Shown here: positions 1 to 5,566 of the stretch, piece after piece | How the letters are laid out: each line of letters starts with the position of its first letter | How positions within the stretch are numbered: the first letter of the stretch is position 1 | NCBI GenBank assembly: GCA_051879015.1 | Contig: JBJELF010000033.1 | Coordinates: 1 to 5,566 of the forward strand | DNA: 5,566 nt | Direction: 5' to 3' | Source: JBJELF01 sp051879015 | GTDB taxonomy: Bacteria > Bacillota > Clostridia > Lachnospirales > Lachnospiraceae | Translations under genes and position numbers: made by a program | Notes under the pieces: model-generated | Seen by the model: the letters and a program-made list of their open reading frames with translations, nothing else | What the model was told of the DNA's origin: nothing | The model's database searches: none

Positions 1-4
1 GTTC

Positions 5-32
5 ATTTTAACATATCTGCTCGTTTATGCAA
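5..32 (-). promoter_or_regulatory. Weak candidate promoter for a gene beyond the window edge
   Basis: On the minus strand there is a -35-like TTGCAT (32-27), a 16-nt spacer, and a -10-like TAAAAT (10-5) preceded by TGT, which gives an extended -10 form. It lies after the MATE stop codon and would drive a gene to the left of base 1. No U-tract hairpin is visible in 1-61, so the MATE transcript has no recognisable terminator here. AT-rich DNA produces such matches by chance, so this is tentative. Confidence 0.25.
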
Positions 33-61
33 GTAAATTTACGTTAGAGATTTACACAATT

Positions 62-1372
62 TTATATCATCTTTTTTTTGTCACGCAGCAAGCAAGCTCC
101 CAGGAGCATTACGATAAACTCTGTAACAGGAAATGTCAGCCACACTCCTACAATCTTCCACAGCCATGACAACACCAGCGCTATCGGTATAATCACCACA
201 AGTCCTCTTGCCAAAGAAATAATCTGAGCAGGTACTGCCCTCTCCATCGCCATAAAATACATAGAAAGTACCACATTCACACCTGCAAAAGGTGCTCCGA
301 TAAAATACAATTTCAAACCCACTTCGGCAATTTGCTGCAGCTGTACATTTTCCTCATGATTAAACAATGCTGTAACAGGACTCGCTCCAAAGTATAATCC
401 TCCGTAAACGAATAACGATAATCCTAGTACAGTAACAATGGCATAGCGCAGTACTCGTCCGCTCGTTTCCTGCTCCCCTAAGCCATAAGAACGGCTGACA
501 ACAGGCTGCATTCCCTGCGCCACACCATTAAAAATAGAAATTACTACCAATGACAAATTTGCTACCACTCCATAGGCTGCCACACCCACATTTCCTGATA
601 AATTGAGCAAAATAATATTAAACACAATAATCACAACACCTGATGATATTTCTGTAATCAACGACGGCAATCCCAACAGAAGATTTTCTTTCACCATTCC
701 CAAATGCCATTGACAGCGTTCTAAATGAAAGCCATTCTTCTTTTTCATAAAGTGACTTGCCATAATACCCATACCAACCACTGGTGCAAAGCCTGTCGCC
801 AGCACTGCGCCAAAAATTCCCAATCTACATGGAAAAATCAAAATATAATCAAAGAAAATATTGGAAAAACTGCCCCCTAGCATAGCCATTGTAGCCAATC
901 TAGGATTTCCATCATTTCTCACATAGCACAAAAGCACATTATTCAGCAAAAACATCGGGGCAAACAGCAAAATCACTTTCAAATAAATATAAGTCATTTC
1001 AAAAACTTCTTCATCCGCTCCCAAAAGTTTCGTTAATTTCTCAGCTGCCACTAATCCAATCACCACAAAGACAACTGCAAATCCAAATGTTAACAAAATC
1101 GTATGGGTAAACATTTGATTTGCTTTTTGAGTTTCTCCCTGAGCCCGATAAATAGTATATTTCGTCGCTCCTCCCATTCCCAGCATCAAACCACTTCCAT
1201 AGATAAAGCTATAAACTGGAATTGCCAAATTCAGTGCAGTTAATCCATTAGTTCCTAATCCCTGAGCAATAAAAAAAGTATCTGCCAAAATATAACAAGA
1301 CAGTCCAACCATTCCAACGACATTTAACAGTGCATATTTTATAAATTCCTGCCTACAATTATTTTTATTCAT
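62..1372 (-). CDS. MATE family multidrug/cation efflux transporter
   Basis: This 436-aa inner-membrane protein belongs to the MATE (NorM/MepA/DinF-like) family, which exports cationic drugs or metabolites in exchange for Na+ or H+. The length is usual for the family. About twelve hydrophobic helices can be placed, at roughly residues 13-33, 46-68, 88-112, 130-150, 160-180, 185-207, 230-256, 262-285, 308-330, 350-373, 382-404 and 408-428, with a basic central loop (KKKNG, 210-214) between the two six-helix halves. Family signatures are ADTFFIAQGLG (30-40), VRNDGNPRLA (151-160) and the second-half VAQGMQPVVSRSYG (284-297). The ATG at 1372 is set by AGGGAGG six bases upstream. The gene lies beyond the terminator of the radical SAM/RNase operon. 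The family is clear; the substrate and coupling ion cannot be read from the sequence, and the closest subgroup looks MepA-like. Confidence 0.93.
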   Translation of the reverse strand: MNKNNCRQEFIKYALLNVVGMVGLSCYILADTFFIAQGLGTNGLTALNLAIPVYSFIYGSGLMLGMGGATKYTIYRAQGETQKANQMFTHTILLTFGFAVVFVVIGLVAAEKLTKLLGADEEVFEMTYIYLKVILLFAPMFLLNNVLLCYVRNDGNPRLATMAMLGGSFSNIFFDYILIFPCRLGIFGAVLATGFAPVVGMGIMASHFMKKKNGFHLERCQWHLGMVKENLLLGLPSLITEISSGVVIIVFNIILLNLSGNVGVAAYGVVANLSLVVISIFNGVAQGMQPVVSRSYGLGEQETSGRVLRYAIVTVLGLSLFVYGGLYFGASPVTALFNHEENVQLQQIAEVGLKLYFIGAPFAGVNVVLSMYFMAMERAVPAQIISLARGLVVIIPIALVLSWLWKIVGVWLTFPVTEFIVMLLGACLLRDKKKMI

Positions 1373-1378
1373 CTTTAA

Positions 1379-1385
1379 CCTCCCT
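1379..1385 (-). promoter_or_regulatory. Ribosome binding site of the MATE gene
   Basis: AGGGAGG on the minus strand ends six bases before the ATG at 1372. It fixes that start and shows that the MATE gene is translated independently rather than by coupling to the RNase gene. Confidence 0.8.
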
Positions 1386-1407
1386 ATGTTATTTTCTTAT
1401 TTATCCG

Positions 1408-1458
1408 AAAAAACACCAGACTTTCTATCTTCTAAGACCTACGATAGAAAGTCTGGTG
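1408..1458 (-). terminator. Strong intrinsic terminator after the RNase E/G gene
   Basis: A perfect 16-bp inverted repeat (arms 1443-1458 and 1414-1429, CACCAGACTTTCTATC and its complement) encloses a 13-nt loop. On the minus strand it is followed at once by TTTTTT (1413-1408). The T-tract lies on the minus-strand side only, so the structure is oriented to stop transcription coming from the radical SAM/DUF2344/RNase operon. The upper arm begins 60 nt after the RNase stop codon. The T-tract ends only about 22 nt before the MATE RBS, so the same hairpin may control MATE expression. Confidence 0.88.
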
Positions 1459-1462
1459 CCCT

Positions 1463-1490
1463 GATTTTTCTCCCCGGTGGAAGAAAAATC
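1463..1490 (-). repeat. Second hairpin just upstream of the terminator
   Basis: A perfect 9-bp inverted repeat (GATTTTTCT at 1463-1471, AGAAAAATC at 1482-1490) encloses a 10-nt G/C-rich loop. CC/GG pairing with one bulged base could extend the stem. On the minus strand it lies 4 nt before the terminator stem. It has no T-tract of its own. It may be part of the 3' end of the operon mRNA, part of a MATE leader structure, or half of a compound intergenic repeat together with the terminator. Confidence 0.6.
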
Positions 1491-1517
1491 GCACAAACCT
1501 TTTCACTTGTTCTGATT

Positions 1518-2774
1518 TTATTTTACTATTACCTCATGCAATGGGGCACGCTTTTTCTGTCGAGTAATCTCTACCAATCCTAATTTTGTCATATCTACTA
1601 CTGCTGTCTTGACCGGATCTGACTCCACTGCTGCCGTCAGCTGCTCCATCAAAAGCTGACTATGTTCCACCTTCTTCATGTTAATAAAGTCAATCAAAAT
1701 AATTCCTGAGTAATTGCGCAGCCGAATCTGCCTTGCAATCTCCCTCACAGCCTCCAGATTTACTTTCAGAAAAGTTTCTTCCATATCTCTATTTCCTGTG
1801 ATTTTACCTGTGTTGACATCAACCACCGTCAAAGCCTCTGTTGGCTGAAACACCAGATAGGCTCCCGATTTGAGCCAGACATACTCTCTCAGTGCCTGCT
1901 CAATCCATTTCTCTAAAGAATATAATTTTTCCAGTGGCAGCAGCTTATCCTCATACAGACGCACTGAAAAATTCGGCATATTGTTTTCTTGCATGAAATT
2001 ACTGATTTCTTCATAAATTTCTGCATCATCTGTCACAATCTCGTCCAAATTTTTTGCCGAATCCCGAATAGAAATCAAATAATCCCTTGAAGACTTTTTC
2101 AGACATGTGCCCACTTTGCGGTAGGGAGCTGTCTGACAAATCTTTTGATACTGCCTGGATAACTGTTCCAAATCTTGAAAGATAGCTTCCAAGTTTACTT
2201 CATAGGCGTTAGTACGGATAATAAAACCAAAGGACGGCCTCTCACCCCAGATTCCATGACTGAACAGATAAGTTTGAAGGTCTCTCTGAATCTGTTTTTT
2301 CCAGACCGTATCTTTAATTTTTCCAGAAAAACAAATCCCCATGGGCTCATTGATAAGCACCATATAACGTCCCGTCAAATTTAGTTTTCCTTCAGCCACC
2401 GCAAACTTTGTTTTGACAGCCTCCTTTGTGACCTGCACCACTAGTGAATCACCTACGTTCAAAGCCCCCTCTCTTGCACAGTGACACAAAATAGGCGTTC
2501 CTCCTTCTTTTAATGAGTAATAAGCCATCTTCCCATCACCCAAATCCAAAAAGGCTGCCTGAATATTGTGTACAATGTCCTTGACACGAGCTACATAGAT
2601 ATCTCCCAATGAAAGATTCTTTTCCTCCATCGAATCTACATCTAATTGTACAATCTCACCATCCTGCCACCAGGCACTCACATATTGATTTTTTCTCTTT
2701 ACGATAATTCGTTTATTTCTATGGCTCCGTTTATTCTCTAATTCATTTTCTAACTTGTTATCCAATTTATTCAC
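1518..2774 (-). CDS. rng: Ribonuclease E/G family endoribonuclease without Zn-link
   Basis: This cytoplasmic single-strand-specific endoribonuclease of the RNase E/G family is expected to act in rRNA processing or mRNA decay. An S1-like domain covers about residues 55-135 (GDIYVARVKDI, QAAFLDLGDG). Residues R187-T188 match the 5'-monophosphate sensor pair of E. coli RNase E. The two Mg-binding catalytic aspartates are D319 (VVDVNTG) and D362 (LIDFINMK), spaced 43 residues apart exactly as D303 and D346 in E. coli. The protein stops just after LVEITRQKKRAPL, before the place where the CPxC Zn-link would follow. The first 20 residues are a low-complexity Asn/Lys/Glu/Leu stretch with no family match. 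The start is uncertain: GTG at 2774 has a poor RBS, while TTG at 2765 has GGTGA five bases before it. The gene is third in the operon, 18 nt after DUF2344. The symbol is by family. Confidence 0.9.
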   Translation of the reverse strand: MNKLDNKLENELENKRSHRNKRIIVKRKNQYVSAWWQDGEIVQLDVDSMEEKNLSLGDIYVARVKDIVHNIQAAFLDLGDGKMAYYSLKEGGTPILCHCAREGALNVGDSLVVQVTKEAVKTKFAVAEGKLNLTGRYMVLINEPMGICFSGKIKDTVWKKQIQRDLQTYLFSHGIWGERPSFGFIIRTNAYEVNLEAIFQDLEQLSRQYQKICQTAPYRKVGTCLKKSSRDYLISIRDSAKNLDEIVTDDAEIYEEISNFMQENNMPNFSVRLYEDKLLPLEKLYSLEKWIEQALREYVWLKSGAYLVFQPTEALTVVDVNTGKITGNRDMEETFLKVNLEAVREIARQIRLRNYSGIILIDFINMKKVEHSQLLMEQLTAAVESDPVKTAVVDMTKLGLVEITRQKKRAPLHEVIVK

Positions 2775-2824
2775 CCATCTCAGCCAGTAAAATTAGCCTT
2801 CGATTCTTTCACCCATCTCAGCCA
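2770..2824 (-). repeat. 17-nt direct repeat across the DUF2344/RNase gene junction
   Basis: The minus-strand sequence TGGCTGAGATGGGTGAA occurs at 2824-2808 and again, identical, at 2786-2770, offset by 38 nt. The first copy encodes part of the DUF2344 C-terminus (LAEMGE). The second copy is in a different reading frame and contains the GTG codon (2774) and the GGTGA motif that form the translation start region of the RNase gene. This is the pattern expected from a short partial tandem duplication. Confidence 0.85.
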
Positions 2825-3506
2825 ATGGAATCAACTTCCGTTCTTCCTCTGTGCCCACATTGGCATAAGTTTCCAAACGTAAAATCTGGAAGGTAAAGGG
2901 ATTCATCTCCTGACCTAAACTTGCATAGAAAGAACTCATCACCAACTCTGGTTTCAGATTGCTGACACTTCCCGTGGACAGCTGCATAAAAATCTGTTCT
3001 CCACGAATCTCAAACAAATAAATCAATGGTCGAATATCTACCATGGCAGTGCTTTTTTTTGTCTGTTTCTCCACCACAATTTCCTTCTGTGTCATAAATC
3101 GCTTCAATTTTTCAAAGAATTCTTCTTTATTCTCCGGCTCATATCCTTCTCGGAAAGTCAACAGATAATCTGCTCCTGCCACAATAGACATAGCCACTTT
3201 TGCATTGTCCGGCAACAATCTCCAATCCAAAATTTCCAAACCTTCTGTCACTACTGCATTTAGGCGAGCAATCATCGCCTCAGAAGAACCCGTGGAATTG
3301 ACCTCCAAATCCACATACTCTCCCTCACTTTCCATACCAAGTCCTAAAGGTGCAGCAAAGGACATAATCTGATGAGGAGAAAAACCAGCAGAATACTTGA
3401 TATCAACCTCCGCCTTTCGATTGATTTTCTGAAAAAATCGCATGACATCCAAATGTCCAATAAATTTTAATACACCTTTTTTTGCAAATTTTACTCTAAT
3501 TTTCAT
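2793..3506 (-). CDS. TIGR03936/DUF2344 radical SAM-associated protein
   Basis: This 237-aa soluble protein belongs to the DUF2344 (TIGR03936) family, a partner of TIGR03960 radical SAM proteins; in some bacteria it is fused to their C-terminus. Its biochemical role is not known to me. The N-terminus shows the family pattern clearly: MKIRVKFAKKG, then FIGHLDVMRFF (residues 15-25), then YSAGFSPHQIMSF followed by APLGLGMESEGEY. The C-terminal half is less conserved. The ATG at 3506 is chosen over an in-frame ATG at 3530 because a perfect AAGGAGGT lies six bases before it and because family members start at MK-R--F. It follows the radical SAM gene by 36 nt and precedes the RNase gene by 18 nt. 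The last codons are duplicated in the start region of the next gene. Confidence 0.9.
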   Translation of the reverse strand: MKIRVKFAKKGVLKFIGHLDVMRFFQKINRKAEVDIKYSAGFSPHQIMSFAAPLGLGMESEGEYVDLEVNSTGSSEAMIARLNAVVTEGLEILDWRLLPDNAKVAMSIVAGADYLLTFREGYEPENKEEFFEKLKRFMTQKEIVVEKQTKKSTAMVDIRPLIYLFEIRGEQIFMQLSTGSVSNLKPELVMSSFYASLGQEMNPFTFQILRLETYANVGTEEERKLIPLAEMGERIEG

Positions 3507-3512
3507 CGCAAG

Positions 3513-3520
3513 ACCTCCTT
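3513..3520 (-). promoter_or_regulatory. Ribosome binding site deciding the DUF2344 start
   Basis: AAGGAGGT, fully complementary to the 16S rRNA tail, ends six bases before the ATG at 3506. It makes the 8-residue longer reading from 3530 unlikely. Confidence 0.88.
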
Positions 3521-3542
3521 CTGTTTCCATTTCACTCTCTCA

Positions 3543-5408
3543 TTATGGTCTCTGCTCAAAACAAACACCCGCACCAAATCTTGCGGCACCACAGCCCGAA
3601 CATTTTGCCTTGCAATTCGGTGTCACTGTCTCCGCCATTGCATTCTGCCACTCGCGCTTCAAGAAGTTCTTGGTCACACCTGCATCAATGAAATCCCAAG
3701 GTAAAATCTCGTCCAAATCACGCACTCTAGTATTGTAAAATCCAATAGACACCCCACACTCATCAAAGGCTTCCAACCATCTATCATAATGAAAAAACTC
3801 AGACCAAGCATCATAGAAACATCCCTTTGCATACGCTGTCTCAATGACTTTGGACACTCTTCTGTCTCCACGGGCAAATACACCTTCAAGCACGGTCACA
3901 TCAGCCTCATGCCAATCATAGGATAAACTTCTATGATTTAACTGCGCTTTCATAGCATGATTGACAATGCGAGCACGCCCAATATACTCCTCTTTTTCCA
4001 ACATCGGAGCCCACTGAAACGGAGTAAACGGCTTTGGTACAAAGAACGAGGTACTCGAAGTGACACTAACACGTCCATGTCTCTGATCTTTTGGAATCTG
4101 GTAATAACGCTCCGCCACCTTCTCAGCCAGCTCTGCAATTCCCACCATATCCTCTTCCGTTTCCGTTGGCAGCCCCAACATAAAATACAACTTCACACGA
4201 TTCCATCCGCCCTCAAAGGCCATTCCCGCACCCTGCAAAATCACTTCCTCTGTTAAACCTTTATTGATGACATTTCTCATACGCTGAGTGCCTGCCTCCG
4301 GAGCAAAGGTCAAGCTGGATTTCTTCACATCCTGAACCTTACCCATGACATCCAAAGAAAAAGCGTCAATACGCAGAGAGGGCAACGAAATATTAATTTT
4401 TCTCTCTCGGCATTCATCAATCAGAAAATCAATCAATTCCTTCAGCTTAGAATAATCGCTGGAGCTGAGGGAACTCAACGTAATTTCCTCTTGACCAGTA
4501 TTTTGCAGCATCTTAATTGCTAACTGCTTCAAATAATCCACATCACGCTCACGTACCGGACGATAGACCATACCAGCCTGACAAAAACGACAGCCTCGAA
4601 TACAGCCTCTCTGAATTTCTAGGACGGCACGATCCTGTGTCACCTTCATATAGGAGACTAGGGGATTCTCTGGATAAAAAGTATCGCTCACATCCGTCAC
4701 AATCTCTTTACGAATTCGGTCTGGCACATTCGAATTATTTTTTTGAAAGGATGCAATGGTGCCATCTTCCTGATAAGCCACATCATAAAACATAGGCACA
4801 TACATACCCGGCAGCTGCGCCGCTTTCTCTAAAAACTCTCTCCTACTGCCGCCCTGTGCCCGATTTTCTTTATATAAATCCAGTAATCTGTAATACTGCG
4901 TCTCACCCTCACCGATATAAAACAAGTCAAAAAAAGCCGCAATGGGCTCTGGATTATAACTGCAGGGACCACCTCCGATAACGATGGGGTCTTGCTCCGT
5001 TCTATCCTCACTGTGAAATGGAATATGACTCAAATCCAATATCTGCAAAATATTGGTATAACACATCTCATACTGCAGCGTAATACCCAAAAAATCAAAG
5101 GAACGCACTGGTTCTTGGGACTCTACCGCAAACAGCGGAATATTTTTCTCCCGCATAATCTTGTCTAAATCCACCCAAGGAGAATACACACGATCACAGT
5201 ATACATCCTCTCTCTTGTTGAACATATCATACAAAATTTGAATTCCCAAATGGGACATTCCAATCTCATAAACGTCAGGAAAACACATCACAAAAGACAC
5301 ATCCACTTGAGATTTGTCCTTATTGTACGCATTCATTTCATTTCCAATGTAGCGCGCTGGCTTCTCTACACTCAATAAAATTTCATCACTTAATGCTAAT
5401 TTTTTCAT
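3543..5408 (-). CDS. TIGR03960 B12-binding-domain radical SAM protein
   Basis: This 621-aa cytoplasmic protein matches the usual length of the unfused TIGR03960 family. It is predicted to cleave S-adenosylmethionine with a [4Fe-4S] cluster; the substrate is unknown to me. An N-terminal cobalamin-binding-like Rossmann domain covers about residues 35-170 (CFPDVYEIGMSHLG at 42-55, VIGGGP at 143-148). The radical SAM core begins near 260, with the cluster motif CIRGCRFC (C269, C273, C276), followed by TFAPEAGTQRMRN (367-379) and KLYFMLGLPTETEEDM (406-421). The C-terminus has a second CxxxCxxC (C599, C603, C606) plus C616. In the B12 motif position the sequence is DVYEIG, so Tyr47 replaces the usual ligand His. 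The ATG at 5408 is fixed by AGGAGT six bases upstream; a reading extended to a TTG at 5510 would cover promoter-like DNA. It is the first gene of the operon. Confidence 0.92.
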   Translation of the reverse strand: MKKLALSDEILLSVEKPARYIGNEMNAYNKDKSQVDVSFVMCFPDVYEIGMSHLGIQILYDMFNKREDVYCDRVYSPWVDLDKIMREKNIPLFAVESQEPVRSFDFLGITLQYEMCYTNILQILDLSHIPFHSEDRTEQDPIVIGGGPCSYNPEPIAAFFDLFYIGEGETQYYRLLDLYKENRAQGGSRREFLEKAAQLPGMYVPMFYDVAYQEDGTIASFQKNNSNVPDRIRKEIVTDVSDTFYPENPLVSYMKVTQDRAVLEIQRGCIRGCRFCQAGMVYRPVRERDVDYLKQLAIKMLQNTGQEEITLSSLSSSDYSKLKELIDFLIDECRERKINISLPSLRIDAFSLDVMGKVQDVKKSSLTFAPEAGTQRMRNVINKGLTEEVILQGAGMAFEGGWNRVKLYFMLGLPTETEEDMVGIAELAEKVAERYYQIPKDQRHGRVSVTSSTSFFVPKPFTPFQWAPMLEKEEYIGRARIVNHAMKAQLNHRSLSYDWHEADVTVLEGVFARGDRRVSKVIETAYAKGCFYDAWSEFFHYDRWLEAFDECGVSIGFYNTRVRDLDEILPWDFIDAGVTKNFLKREWQNAMAETVTPNCKAKCSGCGAARFGAGVCFEQRP

Positions 5409-5414
5409 AATCAA

Positions 5415-5420
5415 ACTCCT
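5415..5420 (-). promoter_or_regulatory. Ribosome binding site deciding the radical SAM start
   Basis: AGGAGT on the minus strand lies six bases before the ATG at 5408. It supports the 621-aa protein over a 655-aa extension that has no ribosome binding site. Confidence 0.85.
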
Positions 5421-5421
5421 G

Positions 5422-5446
5422 ATATTTGTGCAAATAATACAAATAT
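5422..5446 (-). repeat. AT-rich inverted repeat in the operon 5' leader
   Basis: ATATTTGT (5446-5439 on the minus strand) and ACAAATAT (5429-5422) form a perfect 8-bp inverted repeat with a 9-nt spacer. It ends one base before the AGGAGT ribosome binding site. It could be a weak RNA hairpin that affects translation or a protein operator. In AT-rich DNA it could also be chance. Confidence 0.4.
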
Positions 5447-5463
5447 TTCTCTCGCTTATATAT

Positions 5464-5494
5464 ATGGTAGTACCCCTCTCGCGGAGCATGTCAA
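5464..5494 (-). promoter_or_regulatory. Second, weaker promoter candidate for the operon
   Basis: A perfect -35 TTGACA (5494-5489) is followed after 19 nt by TACCAT (5469-5464), a 4-of-6 match to TATAAT. The spacer is longer than the ideal 17. It would start transcription about 50 nt before the radical SAM start codon. The upstream candidate at 5528-5557 has the better -10. Confidence 0.35.
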
Positions 5495-5527
5495 TTTTGG
5501 AACCAAGCAAAGAAATTATTCTGCATC

Positions 5528-5557
5528 ATTTTAGCACACAAAGCATATTAAAGTCAA
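5528..5557 (-). promoter_or_regulatory. Likely main sigma-70-type promoter of the radical SAM/DUF2344/RNase operon
   Basis: TTGACT (5557-5552) and TAAAAT (5533-5528) are each 5-of-6 matches to consensus with an 18-nt spacer. The -10 is preceded by TGC, giving an extended -10. The predicted start near 5521 leaves a leader of about 110 nt before the ATG at 5408. The region 5409-5566 holds no gene. Confidence 0.6.
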
Positions 5558-5566
5558 TTATTTAAC

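Noticed and set aside
25..55. Terminator for the MATE gene
   Set aside because: Only a 10-nt AT palindrome (GTAAATTTAC) and a weak 6-bp stem are present, with no T-tract after them.
1432..1506. Possible 24-codon leader peptide (GTG start, TAG in the terminator loop) before the MATE gene
   Set aside because: The frame is open and well placed for an attenuation peptide, but there is no Shine-Dalgarno sequence before the GTG and only a weak promoter candidate, so it was not called as a gene.
1373..1520. Guanidine (ykkC-type) riboswitch before an efflux gene
   Set aside because: Neither the ykkC conserved elements nor paired ACGR-loop hairpins of the mini-ykkC type are present; the two hairpin loops do not match.
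1386..1583. Plus-strand 65-aa reading frame
   Set aside because: It runs through the terminator and the second hairpin and into the antisense of the RNase gene. It has no ribosome binding site, and its residues simply translate the palindromes.
3507..3530. Longer DUF2344 start at the ATG at 3530
   Set aside because: The perfect AAGGAGGT lies inside this extension and points to the ATG at 3506, where family homology begins.
3442..5011. Several reading frames of 60-99 codons on both strands inside the radical SAM gene and at its boundary with DUF2344
   Set aside because: All overlap strongly supported family-matching coding sequence, lack convincing ribosome binding sites and resemble no protein I recognise.
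5409..5510. 34-residue N-terminal extension of the radical SAM protein from TTG at 5510
   Set aside because: There is no ribosome binding site at that start, the extension covers promoter-like sequence, and the family begins at the ATG at 5408, which has AGGAGT.

Overview
The window is AT-rich, and all four genes lie on the minus strand with strong AGGAGG-type ribosome binding sites before three of them. Gene content and order (TIGR03960-type radical SAM protein, then TIGR03936/DUF2344 partner, then RNase E/G) are typical of Clostridia. The protein style suggests Lachnospiraceae or a close relative, but the sequence alone does not fix a genus.

Layout, read right to left in the direction of transcription. 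At 5464-5557 there are two sigma-70-like promoter candidates, followed by a 5' leader with a small AT-rich hairpin. Next come a B12-binding-domain radical SAM protein (start 5408, 621 aa), its separate DUF2344 partner (start 3506, 237 aa) and a ribonuclease E/G (about 418 aa). The gaps between these genes are 36 and 18 nt, so they form one operon. The operon ends at an intrinsic terminator with a perfect 16-bp stem and a T6 tract (1408-1458). A second hairpin (1463-1490) sits just before it. The last gene is a 12-helix MATE efflux transporter (1372-62), lying beyond the terminator with its own strong RBS. The last 60 nt (1-61) hold no gene, only a weak promoter candidate for something outside the window.

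The first two proteins are fused into one polypeptide in some bacteria, so they very likely act together; their substrate is not known to me. The neighbouring RNase E/G suggests an RNA or ribosome connection, but that is inference. The usual downstream genes rplU/prp/rpmA are not next to the RNase here; the MATE gene occupies that place.

The most interesting points are these. The terminator lies so close to the MATE RBS that there is no clear room for a separate promoter after it, so read-through or attenuation is plausible. A 17-nt direct repeat across the DUF2344/RNase junction supplies the RNase translation start region. The RNase lacks the Zn-link. The radical SAM protein has Tyr in place of the B12-ligating His and carries a second CxxxCxxC motif at its C-terminus. 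I see no clear undescribed defence system, CRISPR array or mobile-element gene.
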